A DNA stretch of 64,000 nt from Brasenia schreberi. Taxonomy: Eukaryota > Streptophyta > Magnoliopsida > Nymphaeales > Cabombaceae. The notes below the pieces were generated by a model, which was not told the origin of the DNA, did no database searches, and worked only from the letters and a program-made list of their open reading frames with translations. Where the stretch lies: positions 7,646,501-7,710,500 of the forward strand of contig JAYKKT010000048.1 of assembly GCA_036023115.1 (NCBI GenBank). The letters run 5' to 3'. Shown one piece after another: positions 36,601 through 50,300 of this stretch. A program made the translations under genes and the position numbers. Positions within the stretch are counted from its first letter, which is position 1. Each line of letters begins with the position of its first letter.

Positions 36601-39600
36601 TTAGAAGTATTTTTATCATATCGAATGATGCGTAAAACAACACCTGTATGAACAAAAGTTGGTTCCTGTTGAAATTGACTAGTTGTATGGACTGCATGAG
36701 AAATATCTGGTCTGGTAATAGTGAGATAGGTAAGAGCACCTATGAGTTGTTGGTACGGGGTGGGATCATCTAATTTTTCACCATCAATAGATCTTAACTT
36801 GGTACCTAGAACTTATGCTGTGTCTACTATTTTGTTATCTGTGAGACCAGACCTTTCAATGATATCATTTGCAAATTTTGTCTGAGACATAAAATACCCA
36901 CAATTGTTTTTAGTAATTTCAATGCCTAAAAAATAATTAAGAAGGTTTAAGTCTTTCATGTCGAATTCTTGATGAAGATTACGTTTAACCTCTGCTTTAT
37001 CACTCCCTGTGATGATCATATCATCCACATACAATAGTAGAATTACGTTTAATCTCTACTTTATCATTTCCTAATGGCACTAAGAGTTATGAGAATTCTA
37101 ATTGTGGTCATCCTAGCAACCGGGGCAAATGTTTCATCATAATCAATTCCATATTCTTTGGCATAACCCTTTGCAACCAGTTTGGTTTTATATCTCTCAA
37201 TGTGACCATTGCTATGGGTTTTGATTTTGTAGACCCACGGACATCCAATAACCTTCTTATCCTTTGGTATAGGTGCAACTGTCCATGTCTGAGCTTTGTC
37301 TATAGCATTGAGTTCATCCTTCATAGCATCTTCCCATTCTGGAATACCTTTAGCTTGATGATAAAACCTAGGTTCTTTAACTTGATGAAGAGTAACAATC
37401 AAGTTTTTTCGTTAGGGTTCAAAAGATTCATAAGAAACAAAACGTTGAGGAGGTTTTGAGACCCTAGGTTCTACACATGTATCATTAGGTTCTCTAAGAC
37501 GTCGTGTATAATGTAAAGGAAAGGGTTCAACAATGGATTGGGAATCAACAATTGTATTCGGAACATCACTATTCTCAAGAGAATTATCCTGATGATCTAC
37601 TGAGTCACAATCATCGTCTTCTTCTAGATCAAAGAAATCTTGAGATATAGAAGATTCAGAATTTTCTAAGGATTTAGACTTATAGTTGGCATCATTCTAA
37701 AAAAAAATACATCCTTAGAAACATATAATTTTTATTCAATGGGATCAAAACACCTATAACCCTTCTTATCTATGCCATAACCAAAGAATACACATTCAAT
37801 AGCCTCAGGAGACAGTTTATCATTTTTATCTATATACACAAAACATCTACATCCAAAAACTCTAAGTCTTTTATAATATGAAGAAATATTATATAATTTT
37901 TCAAAAGGTGAAATATTTTCAAGATTGGATGAAGGTATTCTATTTATAAGATAAACTACAATAAGAGTAGGCCCATAAAAATTTAAGAACCTTACTGGTT
38001 CGACATGTTTCTATAATATGTCTATGTTTTCTTTCAGCCAAGCCATTTTGTTGAGGGGTTTTAGTGCATGACTTTTGATGAAAAATTCCATTTGATTCAA
38101 TAAATTTTTGGAATTCATTTGACATGTTTTCCTCTCTTGAATCCGATCTAAAAATCTTAATGGTGACTCCAAATTGATTTTTGATCATGTTGTAAAAGAT
38201 TACAAATTTTTCAAACACTTCTGATTTATGTTTCAAGAGGTATATCTAGGTAAAGCGAGTAAAGTCGTCTACAAATATCACATAGTATTGAACTCCTCCC
38301 TTAGAAACAACGGGCGCGGGGCCCCAAACATCCGAATATATTAAATCAAAAGCTTTGTTTGGTACATAGTTTATTTCTCTAAAAGGGAGATTATACATTT
38401 TTCCAAGAATACACTCTTTACATTCAAACTTTTGTTCTCTAATTTTCTTCATCAAGGGAATGTTACATAATTTTTTTAAGTCAAATATCCAAGTCTTTTA
38501 TGCCAAAGAGTAGCATCTTGGGCTACATTACAAAACTCAAATTTTGGTATAACAAGATCATCCATCTTGTATAGTCCACTTTCTCAATGGCCTTGACCAA
38601 TCACCTTCCTCGATAGGTGATCATGCACCACACAATGTTTGGATGAGAAAGTGACTATAGAATCATTATCACAGATTTAAGCAATCGAAATTAAGAAGTT
38701 AAGTTTATGTATAAAGCTTATGTTTTGAATTAAAAAATTTTTTTTCAAAATTTCCTATTTTGTTAATTTGAAGTTTTGTACCATCGGCCGTAAACACATA
38801 TTTTTCAATGGTTTCATGAGGTTTACAACAACAACAACAACTAAATCTTTTCCCATACTAGACGGGGTCGGCTACATGGATTCTTTGTTTCCACAGATCC
38901 CTATCGTGTGCCATGTTAGCAGTTAACTCCCAATAAGTAGATCATTCTTTATTGTTTCTTTCCAACACTTTTGTGGTCGTCCTCTACCTCTTTTAATACT
39001 TTCCAAATTTAGTTTTTCTAACCTTCTTACAGGTTCTTCTTTTGATCTTCTTTCTATATGTCCAAACCATCTTAAACGATGTTCTCTCATTTTATCCTCT
39101 ATTGGTGCCACTCCTAATTTGTTTCTAATAACCTCATTATGTATACGGCCTTTTCTTGTATGACCACTCATCCATCTCAACATCTTCATTTTTGTCACAT
39201 ACATCTTTTGTACATGTTGATGATTATCTGTCCAACACTCAGAACCATAAAACATGGCAGGCCTAATTGCTGCTCTATAATATTTACCTTTTAATTTTAA
39301 TGGTATCTTCTTATCACAAAGAATACTTGATGCTCCTCTCCATTTTAACCAACCAGCATTAATTCTATGTGTAACATCTCCATCAATTCTTCCATCACTT
39401 TGAAAAATTGACCCTAGGTATTTAAAACTTTCCTTTTGGGGAATGCAATGTGTGCCAATTTTAATTTCTATGTCCTCTGAAGTAGCCAAATGATCAAACT
39501 TACATTCCATATATTCTGTCTTTGTTCTACTAACTCGGAGGCCTTTGTTTTCTAATGTTTCTATCCATAGTTCCAATTTTCTATTAACTTTTTCCTTAGA

Positions 39601-42600
39601 CTCCTCCACTAATACAATGTCATCTACAAATAACATACACCAAGGTACTTCATCTTGAATATGTTTTGTTAACTCATCCATCACCATTATAAATAAGTAT
39701 GGACTTAAAGTTGATCCTTGATGTAACCCAATATTAACTTCAAAGAAGTCTGTTGTGCCTTCATGAGTCCTCACACATGTTTTTGCACCATCATACATGT
39801 CTCTTATAAGGTTAATATATGTCAATGGGATACCTCTTTTTTCCAAAGTTCTCCAAAGAACCTCCCTCGGTACCCTATCATAAGCTTTTTCTAGATCAAT
39901 AAATATCATGTGAAGGTCTTTCTTTTTTGCTCTAAAATGTTTCATAAGACGTCTCAAAAGGTGAATCACTTCAATAGTAGATCTACCTGGCATAAATCCA
40001 AATTGGTTCTCTGTTGTACTTGATACTTGTCTTAACCTACGTTCGATAATTCTTTCCCATAATTTCATAGTATGACTCATTAACTTGATACCTCGATAAT
40101 TCGCACAATTTTGAATGTCTCCCTTGTTCTTATATACGGGTATAAGTGCACTTGCTCTCCATTCCTCGGACATCTTTTGGTTTTTTCATATTTCATTAAA
40201 TAGTCTTGTGAGCCAAGTGATTCCTATTTCTCCTAGTATTTTCCAAAGTTCTATAGGAATATTATCTGGTCTTACCGATTTACCACTCTTCATATGTTTA
40301 AGAGCCTCTTTGACTTCATTCTTTTGAATACGTCGGTAGAAATTGTGGTTTATATACTTTTCTGACTTGGCTAAATCTCCTAAACTAATACTAACATCTT
40401 TATTTTCATTAAAAAGATTATAAAAATAGTTTTTCCATCTATTTCTTATATCATCATTTGCCACTAGAATTTTTTCATCCTCGTCTTTTATGCATCTAAT
40501 ATAATTAAGATCTTTAGTTTTCTTATCTCTAGCCCTAGCTATCCTAAAAATATCTCTTTCACCCTCTTTTGAGTTGAGTTTTTTTATATTAGTCCTCCCT
40601 AATCTTAGCTTTTGCTTCACTAACGGCCTTTTTTGCTTCCTTCTTTGCTTTCTTATAAGCTTCTAAAGTTTCACTAGTTTTCTTAGCATAATGTAATTTG
40701 TAACATGCCCCCTTTGCCTTGATTTTATTTTGTACTACTTCACTCCACCACCAAGCTTCTTTTTGTGCCAGTACACCTCCCTTAGATACCCCTAACACAT
40801 CTTTCGCCACTTTCCTAATATGTATAGCCATATTGTTCCACATATCAGAGGGTGTGCCAACAGAATTCCAAACATCTCCTTGAAGGACTTTTTGTTTAAA
40901 TATATCTTCTTTCTCGCTTTTGAGGTTCCACCATTTAGTCCGAATAGCTCGATGCACTCTTTTCTTCTTTATCCATTTTTTTATTTGTAAATCCATAACT
41001 AAAAGTCGATGTTGGGTGGTTAAGCTTTCTCCTGGAATTACCTTACAATCTTTACAACACGCTCTATCTTTTTTTCTACAAATAAAGTAATCAATTTGTG
41101 TTTGTGATAAGCCACTCTTATAAGTAATTAAATGTTCATCTCGTTTTTTGAAGATTGTATTGACTATAAAGAGATCAAATGACATAGCAAAATTTAAAAT
41201 CTCCTTACCTTACTCATTTATATCCCCAAAACCAAAGTTTCCATGAATCCCTTGATATCCTAATGCCTCTTTACCGACATGTCCATTTAAATCTCCTCCT
41301 AAACAAATCATCTCCCTTTGTGGAATCTTTTGAAACACCTTATCTAACTCTTCCCAAAAAACTGTTTTTATACTATCTTCTAGTCCTGCTTGGGGTGCGT
41401 AAGCACGAACTATATTCAAAACCTCTGCTCTTAACACTAATTTCAACGTTATGATTCGGTCACCATATCGTTGTATGTCTACTACAATATCCTTTAAATC
41501 TTTATTTATAATAATACCAATTCTGTTTCGAGCCTTTTCTTTACCTGAGTACCATAATTTAAAACCCGTATCCTCTATCTCCTTTGCTTTTTCTCCAACC
41601 CATTTTGTCTCTTGTAAACATAGAATATGAATCTTTCTCTGAATCATAGTATCTACCACCTCTATTAGCTTACCCGATAATGTTCCGATATTCCAAGAAC
41701 CAATACGAATCTTATTATCTAGGACTAGCTTCCTTACCCCCCGCATCCGTCCATAATCAAAATGCGGTCTCTGAAAAAATTTTACTACATTCGGGCGGCA
41801 ATGTAGCGGGACTAACTTCTTTAGCCACACCCGTTCATGATGTGGGAACCCTCTCTATAATTGATTCACTACATTCGGGCGAAAATGTAGTGGCCCTGGC
41901 TTACTTTTTACTGCATTCGGGCTCTTCAGCACGTCGCTAGGCGGGGACGCCCCAAAGCAATGCTCATAATTTTTGTAATCCATGTTGTAGAAATCCGACG
42001 AAGTTTTACGCTGGCTGTCGGAAGACTAACACAACTCTCCTCCTTTATCCGGGCTTGAGACCGGCAATGCAAGCGTGATCCTTTACATGGGCGGAGTTTT
42101 AAGAAATTTTTTCTATGCGTCAAATGAAAAGATGCACCCGAATCTAAAAATTAAGACATACCTTGAGAGGTGGATAGAGCATTCCTAGAGATGCTTGCTT
42201 TTTCCTTGGACATTTTTTAATGTATGCCTTAATGTTGTTGGGCAAGACTCCTCCTTCTTTTTCTTTTACGGCTCCCACATTTCCAAACTTTTTCCGGAGA
42301 AGAGTACAAGTGGTTTTGATATGCCCACTTTCTTCGCCATAGTGACAAATGGTGTCCTTGTTAGGCGACGGTCCCTTGGGCTTCTTTGATGTGCCTTCGA
42401 CATTTTTTGCATGTGGAGGCTTGTAAGTCTTAAGTTAGCTCCCGGTTTGGATGCGGCAAGATCAACCTTTTTTGGCGACATTCATATTTTTCAACCTTGT
42501 TTACTCCATAACAAGGTCACCCAAAAATGAGTCTCCTCTAGGTCTAGGTTTTCTATGTATTAAATTTGATCTAATTTTTCAAATTCATCTCTTAACCCAC

Positions 42601-45600
42601 TCATAAACGAAAAGAAATATTGATTGTCCAAAAATTCTTGAAATTCATCTAATTTGTGAAGATTTTCAAATTTATCAAAGCTCCTTAGTTGGTCCATAAT
42701 TCTGAAAACTCATTGTGGTAATTTCTAATGCTTAAATTTTCTTGTTTAAGTATTATCATTCTTTCCATCAAATCAATTTGAAAAACAAATTCATCTTGAG
42801 AATGGAGTTTCTTTAAATATTCTCAAGTTTCAAATGCATTTTCGAAAGCACTAATTTTATTTCTAAGCTTGTCAGCAACATTTTGACAAATAATTCACAG
42901 AATTTTTGCATTCATTTTTCCCATACTTTTAAGTCTTGCTTATATTTTTCATGAGCTTTAATAATCTCATCATTGTTCAAACCATCAATATTCAAAATTG
43001 GTTTTTTATAGTTCCATCAATGTAATCCCAAAAATCTTTTGACCAAAAATATTTTTTCATTGTCCTCGCCCAACATTGATAATATTTTGGGTCAAGGATA
43101 CATCTAAACATCTCATTTTTGCTTTCCATTTCATGCAAAATGAAAAGATTTGGACTAACCTCAAGTTTGGTATGTTTTCTCGAAATTTGCACTCGTGGCA
43201 TGCTTTTTGATGCACTCAATTTCTTTAATCCGAGGCTCTGATACCATGTAAATTGGTGTTGATGATCAAAGGTTGATGATCACGATGCAACTTTGACAAA
43301 TCGCCAAGATTCCCAAGTCACCCGAGTATGGGTGTGAAACTTCAAATATTGCAATCAATAGAGCGGAAGCAAACCAAACACAAGGTAAAAGTTGTACGAT
43401 GACATCATACTTTATTCATGGATTAGAATGGTATTTATACAGTATACATAGGTTACATAAGAGGCCAGAAAGAATGAGAAAAACAAATAAAGAGAGGGCA
43501 TCTGGCTGGCCAACACTAGCCGTTGGGGCTCAAACGGCTATTGCCCTATTACATTAACAAGCAGATGGCACAATTGAAAGATATAAGACAAGACAATCAT
43601 ATGGGATTGACTACAATGAAACTTTTGCACCTGTAGCAAAGCTTACTTCAATAAGAATACTTCGAAGTATGACAACAAATTTTGGATGAGATCTTTGACA
43701 ACTAGATGTTAAAAATGTTTTTCTATGAAGAGGTATTTATGAAAGTTTCTTGAGGGTTGAGTGGTAAGACTAAAGAAGGTACAATTTGCAAACTAAACAA
43801 ATCTATCTATTGACTGAAACAATCACCCAGAGGTTGGTTTGAAAAATTTAATGATGTATGCAATTTGGAATATCAAAAAAGCATAAATGTTCATACTATA
43901 TTTTTCAAGAGTGGTACGAAGTTATCGGTTCTTTCAGTTTATGTAGATGATATCATTATAATTGTTGATGATGCTGAAGAGATATCGGCATTAAAACAAA
44001 ATCTTTACAAACTATTTGACTTAGAAAGATATAGGGAGACTCCACTATTTTTTGGGCAATGAGGTATTATACTCCAATCAATGTATCTTTCTAAATTAAA
44101 GATAATACACAATGGATCTGCTACATGAAACAAATATACTGGATTGTAAACATAGTGATAGTGAAGATTTCATAGACACATGCAAATATCAACAATTGGT
44201 TGGTAAGCTTATTTACTTGATGATTACTCGTCCAGATATCACTTATGTTGTAGGTAATGTGAGTAGATTTATGCATTCACCAAGAAAAAAACATATGAAA
44301 GTTGTATATCGCATTCTGAGATATCTTAAGCCAACACCTGGTATAGGCCTTCAATATTCAAAATGTTGCAACTTATGTATTGAACTTTACTCTGATGCTG
44401 ACTAGACTGGATCGAAAGATGAACGTAAATCTACTACAGGCTATATTATGGTGCTAATCTGATTTCTTGGAAGAGTAAAAAATAAAATGTTGTTGCTAGA
44501 TTTAGAGCAGAAGCAGAATACAGTGCTATAGCTCAAGCTATATGTGAAGGAAAGTGGGTCTCTTCGTTAATTTGTGAGTTGGGATTTCATTCCATAAGCC
44601 TATACCTCTATATTGTGACAGCAGCGCAACTATTCAGATGGCTTCCAATCCAATTTATAATGAAAGAACTAAACATGTAGAGATCAATTATCACTTGATT
44701 CGGGAGAAGATCTCCAACAAAGAATTCAAACTGGAATATGTCAAATCCGAAAAGCGAAGAGTTGATTTTCTTACCAAAGCAATTACCACCAGAACTTAAA
44801 GACAATTTATCCAAGTTAGGTGTTCTCGATATCTTTCACCCAACTTGAGGGGGAGTGTTAAAGATAGAACTCGGGTCCCAAAGTGGACACGTTTCACTAC
44901 TTTGGTTATCTTTATTCTTTATGTTTTAACTGTAATACATCTTTAGTAATAGGGGTATATTAGTTTTTCAAGTTAAAAAGATACTTATAAATAAGAGATT
45001 AGGGTTTAGGATAGATAATAAGGGAGAGAAAGAAAAGCAGGCAGCCAATTGTGGCATCCTCTGTGTGGGTTAGGCAGATTGGATGGTATGTTTGTAATCT
45101 GTCACATCTTGTAAGTATGTTATTTTGTTAATTTATATCACGACTTACGTACTTGGATATGCTTCTATTTGGTTTCGGTTTCATCCTTTTTATGATTTTA
45201 TCTTTTGGACAATTCACAATATGATCATTGAGAACTACATACAAAGCTGTCTTCTATTAGTTGTTAGCATGTCACTTACGGTAGCACGCTCCATTCATTG
45301 GGAGTGGATTTCTATTTTGTGAGGAGCATGACTTGTGTGGATTTCTATTTTGTGAGGAGTATGACTTGTGTTCACAATTCCCTCAACTGCTAATCACAAG
45401 ATAAAAGGATCAGATGATTCTACTTAAAGTTGAGGTGGTTAGCATTTCCGAAGGCAGCAGGAGATTCTGCATGACATAGGTGTGCTCAGTGACCTCCTTT
45501 GTTTATGAATTTTGTTGTAACCAGAAAGTAACAGATGTGCCTATCAAACCTTTTTCCTAGCAACTGTAGTCCCTTGCAAATTGAGAAGCCATCTGGAAGT

Positions 45601-47307
45601 GATGCGGTTATCTTTTGTGCGCCTATGCCTGTCTATTGTCTAGGGAATCAACTAATTTCTTGGGGTTAGGGATGTGGCTCCAAAACTACAAAGAAATGAT
45701 ATTAATATGAGATAATGGTTCATTAAATTTATGACTAAGGAGGTCTTTGATGAATAAAAGGCTGGAACTCTTCCAGGCAGATGAATAAAATTGTCCAAGA
45801 AAGTTGTGGGATTTCTATCCTGGGTTTAGATCTGCTTATCTTGAACATGTCCTTTTTTCTTTGGAACTTGAGCAAGATTTTTTGCTATTTTTTTCACAAA
45901 CTTTTTTCTTTATTCAGGAAAGTTTGTTTTCCATGTTGTTCCCTAAGAACCTCTTCTACTTTGTCAGTTCAAAGAATGTTGTACCAAACAGCATACTATC
46001 CCGTCCGAGTGCTGAAGTTTCTGCTGATGCACTTGAGCGAAGTGAAGACTACATAGAAAAAGGTCTCTTTCATAGCTCTGTTGCTGGTACTGCAAATTTG
46101 CTTGTTACACAGAATGAGAAAGGAACGTCAGTGCATAGGTCACCTGTCAATGCTGCAGTTGCTACATCTGCTACGGAGGATCCGACCTCTTCCTATTCTC
46201 CTTATCTACCACCTGTATCTGAGGAGCCTAGCTCCTCTTGTTCAGAAGGTTTATCTTTTTTTGTCATTTCGCTGCAATTGATAGTTAAACTTCATGTTGT
46301 GTTTTACTTATTCTTCAAAACCTCATGTGAATCTGCAGCAGCAGAGGATGACCGTTTACCTGCAATAGAGGGTCTCCAAATTACAGGTGAGGCCTTCCCA
46401 GGGCAAGAAATTATGGCATGCGGATTTTCTGTCAATGGAACTAGTACATGCAACTTTGCGGTAATATGGTTAACCCTTCTGAGTTGCTACTTAGTTATAA
46501 ATTCTTAATATGCCTATGGTATTTATGATACTTGTTCATTATTTATGTCTAGTGTTGCTTGTTTCCATAAAATAGGTTCTTATATTACATATTTTCTTAA
46601 CCAGTGGATACGGGAAGCTGAAGATGGTTCTGTTACATATATCACAGGTAAAGGTCAATATTTGTTATTCTGTCTTCTTCTATTTGTCATTCCAGTACCA
46701 AATGCAATGGTTGCTGTAACAGGAGCAAACCAGCCCAAATATTTGGTGACTGCTGATGATGTTGATTCAAGACTTGCTATTGAAATAATTCCAATGGATA
46801 ACCAAAGAAGAAAGGTAGAACAATTTGTTTTGTCCCTTTTTTGTGTTATAGGAAGGCTTGCTGATTGTCTGGGATTTTTCAGGCTTGTGAGCCGGTCATT
46901 CCAGGCAAACTTCCTTTCTGAATTCCTCTACCCATTCATGATTTGGTGCTAGATTTATGAAAGAACAAGACCAGTATCCTTCCACACGTTCAAGGGTTTT
47001 AGAACTCAATGACCTATAAGATAAGAGAGGTTTACCCTTGAAATATCAACTTTCCTATCTTAAGACAAACATACACCTTATTTCTAGGAAGACATGCACG
47101 CACATGCACATGCACATGCATGAACACAGATTTATGTAAGAATGTTTGTGTAGGTAATCCATAGCTAATAAAAGATCCTCTTTGCTTATTATAACCATAT
47201 AAAATGTTGGTGGTTGGTTATTAACTACAGACATGCTTCTGGTTGATACCAATTTATGGATGACCTTCCTTTTTGCATCAGGTTTCAAAACTTTATTGTG
47301 TGAATGG

Positions 47308-47347
<40 letters not shown>

Positions 47348-50300
47348 TGTGTGTGTGTTGTATGCATGTGCATGTGTGCACAATTGCACATGCAAGTTCT
47401 TGTGTGAGCACATGCTTGTGTGTCGCTGTCCTGGGGCATTTTGGGATTCTTTTATCCTTATATTTTTTCCCTAATTTTTTTGCACATGTATAAGCTAATG
47501 GAATAGTTCAATTCGCCAAAGTAGTCTCATGTTAAGTTTTTCTTGACGTTCCCCTCATTTAGTGGGAGGTAACATGTCCTATTGTGTCAACAGGGTGAGC
47601 TTATTAGGGAGTTTGCTAATGACAAGAGGAAGATAACATGTGGTATGTAATTTTCGCTGGTATCCAGTTACTGGGTGCATAAGGTTTTACTGCTATTCGG
47701 AGCATGTCACTCTTGCTCAGCTCCTATTTTGTTACTTAGATGTGGATCATTTTTGTGCTTGTGAGTTTATTGTCTGAGTTACTGCAGTGCATTTTCTTTT
47801 CTGTTTTCTTTCACCTGGGTATATGCCTTTTTGTGATTCCTACATTAGTATAATGTAAACGTACATGCATATACTATATTTTTTTGGGTGTGATTTCATG
47901 ATAATGTCTTGTAAAGAAAGACACCTTATTTTTGGCTCCCATTCATCCTCAGTTGTTGTAGTCATTCCTAGTTGAAAAGCAGAAAGCTGTGCCGTTAAGG
48001 CTGGTGTCTGCTGTCTTATTTCAACCATCTACTATGAAGATTCAAGAGGGACTCAAAAGAGTCCAGAGAGAAAGATAAAAATTGATGTAGTGTAAATTAG
48101 GTTTCAGGATTTTGTGGCTCACTGAAGTAATTTAAGGAATCAAGTAAGCGTTTAAAAAGTTGCACTACGTAGTGTGGTTTACATGGAATTGAGTTGATGA
48201 AAATAATTTGAAGCATCACCAGTGTGTTTTTTCCTCAGCGTCCATGGATTTAAGAAGGTTGCCTTCTTGTTTAGTTACGGATTTGAATGATGACTTGGCA
48301 GTCAATACCTTATAGCACTGAACTTTGGATAGGATTAGAAGTTTTTGATCATTTTGCCATTGATTTTAGAAACTATGAATCACCATATTAGCTCAAGGTC
48401 CCATCCCAGCTTAATGCGTGCTGGAAAAGCCCTGAATTGTCATACTAGATTTTCGGTACCAGATCTGCAGGCCCAAAGCCTACATGGGACTGGAGACAAT
48501 GGTTCCATGGAACTATGGTTCTGTGTTTGTTTCACGCATGGATCTGCCATTCTGAACTATGATTTCGTGTTTAATTTGCCCATGGAACTGGAACTCTAGT
48601 TCTACCTTCCCGCCAATTCAGTGTATGAGTTTGAGTAAAATGTTTAAGGTCAATGCATTAGACGATGTTGTCATTAAAAGTTAAGGTACTTATGCAAAGG
48701 CAATCATAACAATACAGTGCATTTATCACATTGATGCACAAATTCTGTGACTCAGTGGGAATTGATTGTCAATCACATAGATAATCTGCATCTGTGTAAC
48801 AGCATCCAATGGCAACAATATATGAATTCTTCATAGTATGAATTTGAGTCAAAAGACATTGAAAGAGAAAAAAGCATAATGTGCGAGCAAGACCTTGGGA
48901 CGCTTTCGTTCAAGTTTGATCAGAAAATCCGAGTAAAAACCATTAGCAAAGACCATGTTGCTTTAGCTTACTTGGAGAATGTCAACAATCAAGAGTAGAT
49001 TTTACATTTAAGAAGGCCATGTGGATGGAAGTTTTATTTTCGATTCTCTTATCCATGCCAAAGAACCTAGTCTTGATCAAATGTAAGATTCCTACGCATC
49101 TTTTGAATTTTTCACAGCATGATTGAAATCAGTGCAACAGGAGTAGAGAAAGACGGCCAAAAGACCAAGGAGGGAGAGAGGGATTGCAATGTCTGGTGTG
49201 TTGGGTTGTGGAGATGCAACCTGGAGGAGGAAAAGAAAATGTCATTAACAAAAATAAGGAAAAAAGAAGAGGAGAGAAGAAGGTGGAAAAGAAAAAAGTC
49301 AAGGTGGAGAAAAAGAAAGAAAAGAAGCAGAAATAAGGCAAGGCCATACCTCGAACTACGACAATGTCTGATCGGCATCAGCAGGTTGTGGGATGCAACA
49401 TGGAGAAGAGGAAATAGGGCAACTGCATTGTTGCAATGGCTGGTGACAGAACTTCGTTGATAAAGATGCAAAGGGGAATGAGGGAGAGAGAAAATGAGGA
49501 AAGGAAGAACGTTGAGCATGAACGTCTGCTGTGTCCTATTCTTGTTGCCCACCTCTAGACATGAGCCACATATTTTGGCCTAAAGCAGGCCCCGTGGAAC
49601 TACAGTTCCATCCCATCATGGCATTCCCCGTTTGATACACAACGTGAGTTTGGTACTGAAGTTCCTAATATGGAGGATCAAACCCGGTTGGAACAACAAA
49701 TCAAACACCCGCCAAAGGACTAGGGCACAAAAATCCAGCTGGCAAGAGCCATTAGCGTCTTCATCTTCAAAATTCATTCTGCTTGTTTGTCTGAAGTATG
49801 AGATCAAATGATAAGGGTTAAATGGTTGTTAATGTTCATTTTTTTACTCTATGTTGTATTGGCCTGTTGAGTCTTAATTGTTCATGTTTTGAAATGTTAA
49901 ATGGTTGTTACGAACTGAAAATTATATCACCTTGTCCAAATTATATAATTTTCTCCATATTCCAGTTATACATTTGTTTCCTCTATGGACAGAACCCCTG
50001 ATGCAGCAAGGAATAGAGAAAATACTATCTGCTGGTCATGCCTCATTTTCTGTTTCATTATCGGTATGAAATTTTGTTTACATCTCCAATTTTTGATAAC
50101 ATGTATTTGATATTTATCCTATTTTTGTATTGGCCTGCAGACCAAGAGTAGTATATGTTTCTTATCAGTTGAATATTTCCTTTCTGTAGTCATATAATTG
50201 CTTGCAGTGATTTTCTTATGTCTGCAAAAGTTTCTCCTAAACTTCTGCTGTCTATATTTATTATAATGATGCTATTCTCTTAAGGCTTGTTATTAATACA

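Larger units (their letters stand above)
35762..43559 (-). mobile_element. Copia-2: LTR-bounded Ty1/copia inside Copia-3, carrying LINE E
   Basis: LTRs 35762-36083 and 43247-43559 are complete, and AGCAG flanks the element on both sides (35757-35761, 43560-43564). The primer site GCTCTGATACCA (43235-43246) is next to the right LTR, and the polypurine tract (CCCCCTTC on this strand, 36084-36091) next to the left. Minus-strand coding runs in order. Gag starts near 43219 ([20 protein letters not shown]), and protease/gag end lies on either side of LINE E. Integrase is at 37940-38460 ([24 protein letters not shown]). RT is at 36813-37402 ([48 protein letters not shown]) and RNase H at 36096-36443 ([19 protein letters not shown]). 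Stops break it. Confidence 0.93.
33790..45140 (+). mobile_element. Copia-3: Ty1/copia in intron 3, split by Copia-2
   Basis: The left piece is 33790-35756. It has the protease site TDSGAANHM near 34012, WHKHLDHLQ (pre-integrase) near 34400, and integrase with [36 protein letters not shown] and [12 protein letters not shown] to about 35000. A connection region follows, up to [15 protein letters not shown]. The right piece is 43565-45140. It has RT ([29 protein letters not shown]), RNase H ([20 protein letters not shown]), a polypurine tract ACTTGAGGGGGAG and a 3' LTR. No 5' LTR or gag was found, so it is 5'-truncated. Several stops and frameshifts. Confidence 0.85.

Noticed and set aside
45781..46056. 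91-codon frame overlapping exon 4
   Set aside because: Wrong frame for the phase carried from exon 3; the exon 4 frame is supported by family motifs.
47055..47493. Frames with runs of Ile-Tyr
   Set aside because: They translate the (TA)n microsatellite.
49112..49552. 146-codon and 113-codon frames on opposite strands
   Set aside because: A purine-rich tract inside host intron 8; no family resemblance and strongly biased composition.
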